A stretch of 64,000 nucleotides of DNA from NCBI GenBank assembly GCA_014529385.2, contig CM043942.1:25362469-25426468 (forward strand), read 5' to 3'. Under the pieces are notes generated by a model. It had not been told where the DNA came from. It made no database searches and saw nothing but the letters and a program-made list of their open reading frames with translations. Source of the DNA: Adiantum capillus-veneris. Lineage: Eukaryota > Streptophyta > Polypodiopsida > Polypodiales > Pteridaceae. This document shows, in pieces, positions 31,554-44,038 of this stretch; within the stretch, counting starts at the first letter, position 1, and each line of letters begins with the position of its first letter. The position numbers and the translations under genes are program-made.

Positions 31554-31976
31554 TTATAAAATTCTTGTTGTATTCAAAGAAAAAGCAATTTTGAGATATT
31601 GAATGTAATGTCTATGATCAATGTGTAAATGAGATAGCCTAGAACTATATCCTTGTAAGCCATCAACCCCATCTTCAACAAATCTCATCAAATCATGAGG
31701 TGTGTGAAAAGATGGATACCTTCCAGTGCTAGGATCTAGTGGATACAAGCTCCCATTTGTCCATAGATCAATGTGTTTCTTTCCCTCATTGCGAAGTTGT
31801 TGTGCTTCATTTGCAGTTGTAACTGGTCTTTGATAGACGCTTCGTATAGTAGCATATTCTTGGCTTAGCTTAATGTTCAAGTGAAACTTACGGTTATCAC
31901 TAATGGAAGATGTATTACTCATTGTAAGTAATGAACACACGAAAAGTATAATGGAGATAACGTAGTAGCAGACCAA
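31554..31976 (-). pseudogene. Transposase-like protein of element B, N-terminal segment
   Basis: Translation from the ATG at about 31922 (MSNTSSISDNRKFHLNIKLS) gives a better start than the upstream hydrophobic codons. It continues EYATIRSVYQRPVT, GKKHIDLWTNGSLYPLDPST, FHTPHDLMRFVEDGVDGLQG. These align with 1733-2317 of element A. The A-specific coiled coil that follows is not in this segment; the region 31000-31550 is AT-rich and broken. Confidence 0.5.
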
Positions 31977-32270
31977 GGTGCATCAAAAAAGAAGAGAGAA
32001 AGCTTGTGAAATGTCACAGAGAAAAAAGAGAGATTGAGTGATTCAAAAGTGGAAACAACTATTGGTCGCCAAGTGAAATAAATGAGAACAAATTTCAAGA
32101 TGAGCCGCAAAGGAATGTGAAGAACACGATATCTTTTTGAATATTTAGAGATATGTAGCTAGATACGCTTTAGATTGTGTAGATATGCTTTAAATTATCA
32201 GAATGGCCAAATTTATAGCCGTTTTGACCATAAACAGCCCTACTAATTAGCAAGTTAACTAATTCCTTAC

Positions 32271-32303
32271 ACAACCCTTTTTGAGTAGTTTTTGGCCCTA
32301 ATG
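32271..32303 (-). repeat. Terminal motif of element B
   Basis: One mismatch to 5277-5309 over 33 bp. Read inward from 32303 it is CATTAGGGCCAAAAACTACT, then CAAAAAGGGTTG. It lies about 330-380 bp upstream of the element-B protein start. Confidence 0.55.
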
Positions 32304-34080
32304 ATTCAATCGATGGTAGAAGCTAGGTGTAGAATACTTGTTTCTAGCTTGACAAAAAACTTGTCAAAACTTGGCAAAGAAACAGAACACTTGAATGTCC
32401 AATTATAGACTAGTGTTAACAAACTTGAGTACTAAATTTTCTATGGCCAACACTCAATCAGTCTTGTGAAGTGCTTTCAAGAATCAAAGAGCTATTCTAC
32501 GTGCCTTTTGAATTTTGTCACCCTTCATAATTAATATTCTAGAGCCTTGGTTATGAGTGTTTGATTGAGTTTCTCCCTTCATGTTTGGTAGTTAGCAACA
32601 TGTGTACTACCTCATTATCTTAGCCCAATTGAGCCACATTTTATCCTCATATAGAAGCAAATGCATGCCATTTTGACAAGTCCCTTTTATGATGTGTGCT
32701 TTGTGGTTTCCATAAAGGCTTTCAAGTGTGTGAAGAAAACACATTATCTCACTAATTTTGATAAACAATCTTATGATAAAATTTTAGAAAGGATTCCACT
32801 TTAACACCACCAAGTGAATCTCAAGCTTAAGTTTGAGCCTCATATGCTAGAGCTACCTTTGCAAATCGAGTCACACTTAGCAAAAGGTGATGAAAACATA
32901 AGTGATGAGGTAGCCATTAAGGTAGCTAGAAGTGATGAGGAACCTGGGATGAATGATGCTCGTCATGCTTAAGACCCCCATCACCATCCAAGGTGAAAAC
33001 TGAATTGATTATCTCATGTAAATCCTACTAAATAAATCAAACATGTGTTATTTTAAAGATGTGGGTTGTTAAATTAATTATAGTGATTGAAAATTTATCT
33101 CATTATTATCAAAGTCAATACCTCATGGCATTCTTACATAGTTTTGTAGTTTCATGACTTGTATGTGCATTCATGAGAGTTGGTTAAGTGGCTCCAAAAC
33201 ACACACATGTTGATAACCTATATGATTTTTCTATTGGGGTTCAACCCCCCACAAACAATATCGTACATTTATGAGAGTTTGTTTAGTAGCTCCAAAACAT
33301 GCTAGCACATACAAAATTTCTCCTCGATTCAGACTATAATTTAAGGCTCACAAGCAATAACCTACATTCATGGGAGTTTTCTAAGTAGAGTTTAAAGATG
33401 CACATAAAATCCTTTACCAAAACTACTTCTACATTTGTAAGAATGAGTTAGGCTACAATGTTAAACAAGTGCCACCACTATTTGCTTCTTTGTCTCAATC
33501 ACATGCCAAACAAGGTTTTGGTATGCATGCCGGCATATCCTATGGACAAGTCAATGTCCACCTCAATAGGGCAAGAGTCGTCTAGAACCAAGGGAACTAT
33601 ATTAAAGTTCATCAGAGGATTCCAAAAACATAAGGAAATCAGATGATAGTGCATCTGAGGGTTTCAATGAAGGAAGAGAATCAACTGATTGTTTATTAGA
33701 GAATTCCAATGATTTATATTGATGTGATAGTGGATAGGGGAAGTCACTAGGCTACCAATATCTCTAAAGCTAGAAGTTAAATTATGCCACAAGACAATAG
33801 TGCTCAAATGTGGATGAAGCTCAAACTTGTGTTTGAACCACTCTAACTAAAGCCTTCATTAAGGGTTTTTACGTAAGGCTCAAACTTTAGTATAAGCTTC
33901 AATAGTCAAGAGCCAATGTCACCACTATTTGCTTGTTTAACTCTAGGATTAAAGGCTTGAGTGCACCAACATGTTAGTGAGCTCAAGTGTGGCTTAAGCT
34001 CAAACTCATGTTTAAGCTGCGCTAGATAAATCCTTCAAGGGTTCTCAACCAAGGCTCCTAATTTAGTCAGATCCTTAGAC
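32304..34080. other. Non-coding, degenerate repeats
   Basis: No gene is supported. Degenerate ~60-110-bp reiterations occur: 'cattcatgagagttggtt...gctccaaaacac' at about 33170-33440, and 'gctcaaactt...ttcaagggttctca' at about 33790-34070. A short piece near 32790-32900 may be Pol-linker debris. Confidence 0.35.
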
Positions 34081-34085
34081 TTTAA

Positions 34086-34596
34086 CTAAAAGAGAGTAAG
34101 ATGAAGATGATACTTAAACTTAACCTTGATCCCAATGTCAGACCAGCATACATATACACTAATTTCTCTGCTCTGTCTGCTAATAGTCTGTTGCGAATAG
34201 TGTTGTGTGAACATACTTGTACATACTCTAGTTTCTCTTTGAACTTGAATTTTCTGCACATTGTGCAAGTACTTTCATTGCAAGAGGACGTAAGGTAGAG
34301 TAATGCTCTCCACCATTCATCATCCACCACTTCCATGCAAGTTGCTCTTTTGCCATTACCTATACAAAATCATTCGCAAAAGGATCTTATTTTAATCTAA
34401 ATGCACTCATTTCTTTGATGCAATCAATTCGGTCCTGAATGTCGGAGTAGAACGTGTTGACCACGTGATAGAAATTGCCTACCACCTCTGTATTGGACAT
34501 CAGATCTAAATTCCAATACTTTGGGTCGAGCATGTAAGCCACGCTATGGAGTGGACTATGAGCGCTCTTCCACCTTGCATGAAAATACTTAGCCAA
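34086..34596 (-). pseudogene. hAT transposase: C-terminal dimerisation region
   Basis: HSVAYMLDPKYWNLDLMSNT at 34387-34596 is the typical 'LDP.y' motif. It is followed by WWRALLYLTSS-type sequence and, in alternating frames, an ENSSSKRN / RNRLLADRAEKLVYMYAGL stretch, equal to the conserved hAT C-terminal block. Two frame changes break it. Confidence 0.75.
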
Positions 34597-34907
34597 AATT
34601 TTCCGCTACTTGCCAGAGAATGGTAATCGCCACTCCTTCTCTACTACAGACTCTTTCAGCTCTTCAGGATTTTCAAGACTCTGTTGGACTGACCACCATG
34701 TCATCCACACTTTGCCCAATTTTGGCGCCCTTTGATCAAGATTGTAGATCGCGAACATAACGGCCATCATTACATGGTATGCATCCATTACACTCCTCCA
34801 CCAAGCAGCCTTGTTTACATTGCCACATAGACATGTAATTTTATCTTTCATTGTTTCTTTCTTCTCAAGTTGCCATTCATCAAAGGCCACGTAATTGAAT
34901 GTATCAA

Positions 34908-35639
34908 TCACAGCACATTTATTACGGAGAAGTGATTCCAAGGTAGAAAAATGTGTGTGCAGAACCAAGTTTCAGCAGGAAGTTTCAGCATCACTGACAT
35001 GCACATCCTATACAAATCAAGCACTCTTTGTCGTTTCAAGATAAATTTCACAGCCTGACGTGATGTATCAAATATTTTGGCAAACCATGTGGTTTCTTCG
35101 CTAGTGTACCAATCTTTCAGCACCAAGTTCAAGCTGTGAGTATTACAACCATTGGCAAAAATGTGTGGAAAGCACTTCTTTATTAATTTACTTGCGTTGT
35201 CTATCACAACTTGAACGACATGTTTAGTACCAATTTCTTTAATTACATTAATCAAGACCTCAAAAATGTATTTGCCACTTTTAATTGCACCAGAACTATC
35301 AATCGCCTTTATAAATGTTTCTCCCCTTGGACAAAACAGCATTACATAAATCAACGGTCTTCTTTGAACATTTGACCAGCCATCACTCACAATCGTACAT
35401 CCTGAAAGCGAAATATTCCCAATTATTATTTTGCCAACACGCTCGTTGACTTCGATGTAACATGTGTCCAAGAAAAAATTTCTTATCGTGTGATAAGTAG
35501 GAACTGAAAATCCTGGACCAAACTCACCTATTTTCTTCCAAGTAGCCTTCCAATGATTGTTGTCTACCATGACCAAAGCACTTCCAGTAAAGAATATTGC
35601 TTTGGCGAGTGCTTTTTGTGCTTCTTCTAGAGACTGCAC
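34908..35639 (-). pseudogene. hAT transposase: catalytic DUF659 region
   Basis: The 243-residue segment reads WKKIGEFGPGFSVPTYHTIR, then SGCTIVSDGWSNVQRRPLIY (first catalytic aspartate region), FIKAIDSSGAIKSGKYIFEV and VVQVVIDNASKLIKKCFPHI (second aspartate), and CNTHSLNLVLKDW (C..H motif of hAT). These are ordinary DUF659 hAT signatures. The following segment 34606-34968 carries NKAAWWRSVMDAYHVMMAVM and continues the RNase-H-fold in another frame. Confidence 0.88.
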
Positions 35640-35776
35640 TCAAAATCTTTGATGTAATGATTTTTGATGCATTTGACAAAGTCCACCTTCATTGTGACGT
35701 TTAAAAGGAACACTGCCTGGAATTTCCTCTCCTTGCGCAGGTTGTTCTCCAAGGTTAGTTGGCATCACTACAGGAT

Positions 35777-36109
35777 TTAGGAGTTAATATTTGGCTCTGG
35801 GAACTCTTGATTCGAAGGCACAAAGCTATATATCTGTCGTCTCTTGCCACCCTTTTTGGCGAGCTCTTCTCTCAAACGCTTTGCCACTGCAGGTGCCTGA
35901 GAATGTTCACATTTTTTACAACTGTTTTTAGCGCTACCCAGAAAATGATCCCTAATATGTGGTGCACCATAGGATTTTGTTGTGTGACAAAATTTACATT
36001 GCCACTCCATATATGGGCCGCATATGTTGTGAGCATAATCCCACTCTTTGCCAGGAGCTTTTTTATTCTTTGGCTTCTTTGTACCACTTGTGCCCACATT
36101 TTTCTCCAT
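35777..36109 (-). pseudogene. hAT transposase: BED zinc finger
   Basis: The 110-residue segment starts MEKNVGTSGTKKPKNKKAPG and contains MEWQCKFCHTTKSYGAPHIR and DHFLGS, the BED-type finger (W-x-C-x2-C...H-x3-H) that binds transposon ends, then a basic helix (VAKRLREELAKKGGKRR). About 140 bp of broken sequence separates it from the core. Confidence 0.8.
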
Positions 36110-37065
36110 TGCTTTTAAATTAAAACTAAAGAGAAAAGAGCAAGATGTTTAGTTTTGAAAACATTTTTTCTATTTTCAATATATATTATAATTTAAAAAC
36201 CATTCAATGTGAAAGTAACCATGATGCACAATATGAGATTTTCAATGCACGTTAGTCAATCCACATATCGATCACCTATATTGTGAGCAACCATACACAT
36301 TGCAATGTAGTCTATACATGGCGTAATAACCATAACAATGCTATGAATCTCTCTATGCAATTATTATTATAATGATTATTTATATGTCCACTTTGATTTG
36401 CAAACAATAAGACACGTCTAGTTTCATTTGCTACAAAAAAACAAACAAAAGCAATAAAATATATGATTGGTCATTTCATGCACTAATAATCTATCATAAT
36501 ACATAATGCACTCTCTGTATAAACCAATGCATGAACTAACGCAAATAAAGCTTCAATATAATCACCCACTTGGGGACTACTTGTACCCAGTGAAGGATTG
36601 TAGCCTACCCATGCAACTAGTTCAACATGTAAAATCTATTTTAACCCAATCAAGGATTATAGCTCTTCTATTGTAAATCAACTCAAATGCAAGACTTCAA
36701 GGATCTTTATATGCCCGGTACACTAGTAGAGGACATCGACCCTTGACTATCGACTCGTCATTTACATATGCTCATCTTCTAAAACCAATTACAACCCTCA
36801 TTTGGACCAATGGCTTCTTTGCAATGAGCATGATTCTCCAAGTTTTCAATTGTTTTGGTTTCGCACCTTTAGGTAAACGAATTAAAAATTTTTAGAAGTG
36901 GTTACCGAATTAAGAATCACGTTCGGCCCAAAAAAAGAACCTGTGACTCTGTAACCTTAGGTCAATTCACAAGGAGATGACAATACTTGGCACTCGGATA
37001 CATTCCCCAAGGATTTTCCTAGCTAAAATACCGGGGTTAGCACACTATTTACTATATATAATTAC
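36110..37065. other. AT-rich, no gene seen
   Basis: It may include the 5' untranslated region and end of the hAT element, but no terminal repeat was identified. Confidence 0.35.
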
Positions 37066-37129
37066 GCCCGCCAGGTTTTTTCATTTTCCCGACGGGCCCC
37101 GCAGGGAAAATGAAAAAAACTGGAGGGCT
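37066..37129. repeat. Perfect-stem hairpin, ~64 bp
   Basis: CCAGGTTTTTTCATTTTCCC pairs with GGGAAAATGAAAAAAACTGG across a 13-nt GC-rich loop (GACGGGCCCCGCA). The outer bases (GCCCG / AGGGC) extend the stem imperfectly. A tiny foldback or MITE core is likely. Confidence 0.7.
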
Positions 37130-37418
37130 TACTAGCTCTATAGGTTTTTCCAAGTCAAAATCAAAGTCATGTTAACAATTAACGTGATCACGTGATATTT
37201 TTGTGTAAATACTATAGTTATTTACGTAATCACCTGATCGTGATTACGTTAATGAAATCCTTGATGGCAATCATTTAGCTGCTAGACGAGCTGACCCTTC
37301 TTTTCCCAAAGCCTTTCAACACATAACACCCCTTGTTTGCTTCCATTCCCAAATCCTAGCAAATTAATAGCCGATATCAACCCAATTACTTAGCCTTTCT
37401 GCAGCTTTGCGACCTTTT

Positions 37419-37558
37419 TGCTTCTTCAAACGTGCAATCTAGCTTAAATTCTCCGCACCCTGATGTCTTTGTTTGTCCCATATTCCTTTTTGCTTCTTCA
37501 AACATGCAATATAGCTTAAATTCTTTGTAGCCTGATGTCTCTGATTCTCCCAAATATG
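37419..37558. repeat. 72-bp tandem duplication
   Basis: TGCTTCTTCAAAC and the following ~60 bp (GCAAT.TAGCTTAAATTCT, CCTGATGTCT) repeat at 37419 and 37491 with about 85 percent identity by eye. Confidence 0.7.
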
Positions 37559-37831
37559 AGAGAGAGCTACCGCTCCCCATGCCATAAAATAACTTCGCCT
37601 AGCTTGTTGTCTTCTTTACCCTCATGCCTTAGATGCCCTTGGCACTTCCCTGTCCCATCAATCCTGAGATTGAGAGTGAGAAATAACCCTCTTTGCATAA
37701 CTTCTTCTCTCTTGTCAAGGTCAAGAGAGAGAGACAGAGAGAAGCCATGCTTTTTCATAGCTTGTTTTCCTCTCGAATCTCCTTCTCCACACTCGCCTTC
37801 TGCTTTATGCCTTGAATCTCCCATTAGTGCC

Positions 37832-37890
<59 letters not shown>
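37832..37890. repeat. (GA)n microsatellite
   Basis: A nearly pure GA run with one ACAG interruption. It creates a spurious 217-codon open frame on the plus strand. Confidence 0.95.
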
Positions 37891-37893
<3 letters not shown>

Positions 37894-39651
37894 TCATGGG
37901 AGCTTCGCTGATAGAGGGCTTGATAGCGACCGAGCCTCCTTCATTCCAAGAGAGAGATATCGCCAGAGATTAGAGTGCTACTCCCTTCCCTTGTTCCACC
38001 TTCGTATCCCCCTGCTCACACAAATCTCCTCCCTTCACTTGCTTCCTATCCTCTTGGTACTAAAAACCCCACAATTTCCTTTCTCAATAGGTAACCTCCT
38101 CCTTATCTCCCCCCTTTTGCCCTGTTTTTGCCTCATGCTCATCAATCACGGTGCCATGATTGATGTGGCACGTGATCGGGTGCGATGATGTGGTAGGTCA
38201 AATAGTAGACAATGCCAAATCTGGTAGGAATACAGCCAAAAATGGGCACCAGATTGAGTTGATTACTTTTACTTCCTGCCCGATGTAGTCCAAGGTTTGT
38301 AGCATTTGCTACGACCTCATCTCTCCCCTACACCTCTCAGCTCGCTGCTCATGCCATGTTTTTTTTTCTCCTCTTCACACTATAATCCCTTCTCCACTTT
38401 ACATTGGGTGTCCTCCACACCTTGGACGGCCACTTACCCTTTCAAAAGCCCATATAGCGGCATCCTTGCTTGCTAATGGGCGGCCCCCTTTGAGGTACAT
38501 CATATTGGGCATTCACTTGGACCAAAGCATTACCTTGCACCTATTTTGTTTTCAGCATCCCTGATTGACAATATTAGTGTGAATTTTGTTGCCCATATCA
38601 ATGTCTTGTGAGGCATCTCACCTTCAAGGTGTAAGCTTAGACAAAATCACTTCGCAAAGGCCTTTCTTTTGCATGACGTTAAAACCACCCACGAATTCCT
38701 CGCTACATCCATAATGGCTTATCCAACAATCAACATGTTCCAATAAATGGCGTTTTGAACTAAAACCTCATCAAGAACCTTGTGTGCTTTCATAAGGCAC
38801 CACATTTGACATACATATTGCCCAGAGCATCGTCAACCACAACATTTGTTATACATACCAATCAAGAAATTGCCAAAGCATGACATTCGGCTTCGACGAC
38901 CAAGGCATTGCCAAACACAATATTTGTCACACTTATTAGCGAAACCATTGCTGACACATCAGATTAGGCTTAATTATCAACCTAAGTAGTGTCCAACACA
39001 ACTCTACCAACATACCCCTCTATCAATGCACTGCAAGAGATGACATTCTAGAGCACTTATTGCTCTCTTAAGTGCACCATATTTGGCATGATATCAACCA
39101 GACCACTGCGGCGCCCAACTCTATTAGCATGCCAATTCAACACAATGGCTAACAATCTGTCTCAAGCTCATAGCACCTAGGAAGCAGTATCTTCTCTAAT
39201 TTTCCTCCTTTGGATGCACATCATCACAACAACAACAACAGGCATTTTTGGATAGGCAGAAGGGTCGCATGTGCACATCAACAAAAACCACACTAAGGAA
39301 GACATCATGGGAAAAAGGAGATGCAAATGCAAGAAAAGATTGGTGCAATATGAGGATGAGGTGTTGACGAGATGCTACTTGAAAACCATAGAATGTTTTT
39401 TTCCCTTACCTTTGTAGGACTAACGGGCACTCTAATGGATGCATGCCATCTTCATGCCTTTCTATTAGGGTGGAATCATAACGGACCTGGATGCACTCTT
39501 ATCAATACAAAAAGCGCCATTACCCTTACTCTGTGTCAAAAGAGAACGCCATGGAGGGCCAAAAAAAACCAAGAACCTAAGAAAAATTAACCTTCAAAAC
39601 AAGAAGGTGCCCTGCCCATCTCCTCCACCAATGTGACATACCCATCATGAG

Positions 39652-39654
<3 letters not shown>
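37891..39654. other. No gene seen
   Basis: Moderately C-rich non-coding sequence. At 38780-39130 degenerate phrases such as 'cattgccaaa.cacaa.atttg' recur every ~60-70 bp, suggesting an old tandem repeat. Confidence 0.3.

Positions 39655-39699
<45 letters not shown>
39655..39699. repeat. (GA)n microsatellite
   Basis: Uninterrupted GA run of about 45 bp. Confidence 0.95.
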
Positions 39700-39703
<4 letters not shown>

Positions 39704-40271
39704 CTCAACTCGGTGTGCGTCTCCATGGTTAGGCAACTCTTTATATTAAGAGTGAACTATTCCAACCATAACATTTCCGACCTATGGTGTGTATGGTGAT
39801 ATGGCCGGAATGGCCGGACATGCCATAATGTGAACATCCCTTTGTAACTACCTAGTACTAATATAAGGAGCTTCTCGGTTTAGTTCAGAGAAAGCTATTC
39901 TTGGTCATATCTCTCTCATGTAGCTGTACATTACATTGGTGGAAAAGACGGCACTCTCTTGGCTAGGGGATAGTTAATATAGCTTTCTTGGCTTTTGCCT
40001 CACGAAGTACGGCATTCTCCTTCGACAGAGGGTAGTGCTCATGCATTCCTTCCTTCAAAGAGAAGCCTCTTTATTTTTCTCTGTCACGCTCTCCATTGTT
40101 AACCATAGCCGACAAGATTTTAACCTTTAGCTCCAAGCCCCAAGGTGGCGTAACTGCTACAAACCTAGAATCACTTCATTTTTGTGCGCACTCCAGTCAG
40201 CTCCACACTGGCACTCAAATTTTATGTGCTACGCCAACTAACTACAGCCTCGGGGGGTTCACCCTTCAATA
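39700..40271. other. No gene seen, possible LTR-like sequence
   Basis: It has LTR-like wording (pyrimidine/TATA-like 'atataaggagcttctc' near 39858) that resembles 43850-43870 ('atataaggacatgctctc'). No ends defined. Confidence 0.25.
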
Positions 40272-40574
40272 CCCTATTATATAACATGTGTTCGCGCGGT
40301 ATTAAAAAAACATCTCTTTTAACATGTCTAAATGAATAAATGATCCCTTATTTTAGGATTTTCTTTTCAAAAGATGAATATAAAACCCCCTTATTTTAAT
40401 GTATCTTTGTTAACGCTTCATTGCCCTGCTATATAACGTGTGTTCGTGCGGTATTAAAAAAACACCTCTTTTAACATGTCTAAATGAATAAAATGACCCT
40501 TTATTTAAGGATTCTTTTCTAAAAGTGAATATAAACCCCCATTATTTTAATGTATCTATGTTAAATTGCCTAAA
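40272..40574. repeat. ~152-bp tandem duplication
   Basis: Units start at 40272 and 40424. Both contain TATATAAC.TGTGTTCG, GCGGTATTAAAAAAACA, TTTTAACATGTCTAAATGAA and TTATTTTAATGTATCT. Divergence is roughly 10 percent. Confidence 0.75.
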
Positions 40575-42534
40575 AGTTTTGTATTTCAAAAGCCCTCCTT
40601 TTGAACTCACGTTATACATTAACATGATTACATAGTGCACCCCCCAAGACTATAGTTGATTCACTCTCTGAGAGTAACAGTGCCAAAACTAGTAAGCATC
40701 CTTCGATACTTGCTCTTCTTGGATTTTCCCTACAAGCAAAAATGGTCTTCATCGTAGAACATTACTAAAAGGGCTAGGCATCATGCAGCTTATCAATGTC
40801 CCTTGACTCTCCAACTGAAGTGAGTGGTGCCTCAAGTAGCTGCCCTCTTGATCCATCTATACTTTCAAGTTTGACACCTTGCCACCAATGATGATGCATA
40901 TGGTATAAGTGTCGATGGTGTTAATGCTAGCGTCCAAGGTTAGCTTACCCTCATCAAAAGCCCCAACGAGGCCAACATGCACTTTTACCTGATGGTGGTG
41001 ATACCCTTACATTTGGGATCCAAAGACCATGTTTGGTGGTCTACTCCAATAAGCATCTTTGTGCCTTCACATACAGATCATCAGAGCCCACAATTAAGAA
41101 CAAGAAAAATAACCTCTATTGAAATCTTACCATCTCCATTTGCTCAATGAAAAAGGTTTACGAGATGCTCACGTATATTGAGCCGTCTAGTTTCTTGATG
41201 TCATCTATCCTTCTAGTGCCAACGCAACATTGTTGCTTTAGATTTATTGCACCTATTTATTTGTTCGCCAGTATGCTACTCATCACTAATTTCAATGGCC
41301 TTTCCTCACAACCTACCTTAATTTCTTGACTGCTTCCAGCTCGTGCTCAGTTCACCATGTTGTTGATCATTATAAGATATGTAAATCAGAACTTTTGACT
41401 CTTGGAGTTACATATGGAGCACCCATTGGGATTCTCTCAAGATTATCTTAAATCTTGTTGATCAAAGTCTGTGCAAGGTAGCTTTAATATTGATACACCA
41501 TACAAATGATCTCAAAAGTTTAGTTTTTTTAATGCTTTATGCTTTCATCACTTTCTTACATGGAGTACACTACATTAACTTGAGGATAATAAGGTATGGA
41601 TTCAATATTGTATCGTCTACAAGTTCCTTGATATGAGGTTCTTTTAGGAGAAAAGGTCAACACTAGCTCAGCATCTTGCAACTGCAAGTCGAATTTTAAC
41701 CAGTAGATAGATGTAATGGAAATGGACTATGAACTTTGAGAATAGCAGAATCAAGACAATTAGAGTGAACATTTTTGTGAGACTACTTTGAGAACATAGA
41801 GGGTGAACTTAATTAGTGATAGAAACATAACCATACATTTAATTAACTTTGCATGAACAATACTTTTGCAAGAGAGAGAGACTCCCGGATTTATGTGGAT
41901 TTATCCTACCTCCAATAGGCTTTTGTATTATAGATTCTGGATTCAAGAGAGGCTTGGTACAATACAATCTTTGTGTTTCTTGTGACCTAGGTGATGCAAT
42001 GAAGATGGAAAGCTTCATGCATCATGAGCACAACATAATCTTTGTAAAAGAAGTTAGCCATCCATGGCCTCAATCCCAAGGCTTCAAACACCTTCAAAGG
42101 TGGAGAGAGCTAGCAGGGAATGAGCGTAGGGAAGAGGAAGAAGAAGCATTCATAGGAGAAAGAAATAGCTCCTCACTTATCATCACTCTTCTTGCTTAGC
42201 ATACATAACAGCATAGTAATGAAGATGGAGAAGATGGAAATCTTAAGCATTGGATCATGGCTCTTGGTTGGATTTACATTCCATAGCCAAGAGTGTTGGT
42301 GTAGGATCTTAACTTCTTAACAAGATTGGAGAAAGAGATGGAACTCTTGCAATTTGCACTTCACACAATGAGAAGGTGTCTACTTTCGTGGGGGGAAGAG
42401 TATGTCCCCCAAGCTAGTTCCCTCCTTGCTTTGGTCGACCCCCCCTTCTAGCTCTTGGTGGAAGCTCATTGGAGCCCTTCAATACTAGAACACGCAGAGT
42501 GCATATCAAGAAAGCATGCTAGCCTTGGTACAAA
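40575..42534. other. No recognised gene
   Basis: One open frame at 41849-42199 (plus, 116 residues, MHEQYFCKRERLPDLCGFIL...) has no recognisable homology and may be chance. The rest is non-coding. Confidence 0.3.
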
Positions 42535-43264
42535 TGTCCCCCTTTCCCCTTCCAGAGAGGATACTTGATAAATGCATACTTAATTAATTATATTAGCTAT
42601 ATTATCACTGGACCCCTTGAGAGGCCAACCAATAGGCTTTAGGAACACTATGAGGGAAACCTAGCTAGGGGCTTGACATGTATCCCATTTGCCTCTTTGA
42701 GAAAGGGGTGTCACTTGGGTGAAGAAGGAGTTAGTCAACACACCCCCTACTCTTGGGGCTCGCCCCCTCCTTTGTAGGCTCATGCTTGACTTTTTGGAAC
42801 ATCTTAACTTGCCCCTCATGTTTGGAGAAGGTTCCCACCTCAAGCTCAACACTATCAAGCTTGGAGAAGGTTCCCACATCAAGCTCAGCCCTAGCACCTC
42901 AAGCAAGAAAAGCACCGCAAGCACATTAGTCATCAAGCACCTCAAGCACCTTAATCATCAATAAGCATGACAAGCACCTTAAGCTTGGGCCGAGTTCCCA
43001 CCTCAAGCACAATCCTAGCTTGTGTAAGGTCAAAGGACCTTTAACACTAACCTTTGGAGGTCTTTGATGAAGCTAACCCTCAGGTCTTTCAGCTCCATTA
43101 GATAGCCTTGCTCTTTGACTTGGACCCCTTTAACCTTGGCCATGTGTTGAGATAGATCCATAAGAACGTGTCTATATTATAACCCTTGTTCCCATTTATT
43201 CTCCCACATTAAATAATCAATTTAATATGAGAAAATCATCTGGGTTGGTTAGATATTAGATTTT
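42535..43264 (+). repeat. LTR-like dispersed repeat, copy 2, with primer-site-like sequence
   Basis: Second copy of 11814-12520. Immediately after its end, TGATAGCAGAGC (43266-43277) matches the plant initiator-Met primer site TGGTATCAGAGC at 10 of 12 bases, the position expected if this is a 5' LTR of a plus-strand element. No coding region follows. Confidence 0.45.
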
Positions 43265-43279
43265 ATGATAGCAGAGCTC

Positions 43280-43957
43280 TAAACTAGAGCAACAAGAGTT
43301 GTTGCAGCATGGTTGCAGGTGCTTGTTGTTTTGGTTCAATGGAAAATGACCATAGAGGAAAAGTATTTATTTACTTAAGTTGAGCTTCTTCTTTAGGTTA
43401 GTTTGCAATAGTTGGTTTCCAATAAAGCACTCTCACACTCAACCATTTTTTGGAAATTGATGCATGTCACATAAAAATTACATCCACATTGCTTTGATGT
43501 AGCCCCTAGTTCTTCCTATCCTTGTCCATTACAATGGGATAGCAACCTAATGTTTGCATAAGCAAGATGTACGAGTTCCATGCCTTGATGATGTTGAGTC
43601 TAGCCCACAAGTTCAGTCCCTAGTCCCTAAGGCATTGTAATATGATCACTCCCCCCCCCCCCAGATGAGGCGTGATAGTTAATCCTTCATGTCCAGTCCA
43701 ATCTTAGCCCCCCAATCTTAGCCCAAAATTATAAAAAAGATGTCCCATCTTCTTTGTCCCTTAGGGGGGAGGTGTGGTGTGTGTTTTTGTAGGTAGATTC
43801 CGTCCACCTAGTGTGGTCGGAAATGTTATGGTTGTAACTACCTCTCATGCTAATATAAGGACATGCTCTCTTAAGGTAGAGACACACTTAGGTTGGTTCA
43901 TTCTCTCTCATGTGGTGTATGGTCGTGTAGTTAGAGTCCAGCCACCTGGTGTGTGGT

Positions 43958-44038
<81 letters not shown>

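Larger units (their letters stand above)
29500..32303 (-). mobile_element. Element B: second copy of the element-A family
   Basis: Minus-strand segments from 31976 down to about 29532 match element A in the same order (N-terminal IKLS-EY and GLQGY blocks, KLDE/ERV-LMNRALD, DLK-LKC...LYCM, HICTM, MGF-GG-V). The right end is set at 32303 by the terminal motif 32271-32303. The left terminus was not found and may be lost. Element B has a single gene and none of the extra genes seen beside element A. Confidence 0.6.
34086..36109 (-). mobile_element. hAT-superfamily transposon, transposase gene decayed
   Basis: A BED zinc finger, a DUF659-type core and a hAT C-terminal dimerisation region follow each other on the minus strand, with frame breaks. 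This is the standard plant hAT arrangement. Terminal inverted repeats and an 8-bp target duplication were not found by eye. Confidence 0.8.

Noticed and set aside
37535-38188. 217-codon plus-strand open frame
   Set aside because: It runs through a GA microsatellite (poly-RE) and has no protein-like conservation; chance frame.
11814-43264. A single 31-kb giant retrotransposon bounded by the two LTR-like repeats
   Set aside because: The right copy is followed by a primer-site-like sequence, as a 5' rather than 3' LTR would be, and no matching flanking duplication was seen.
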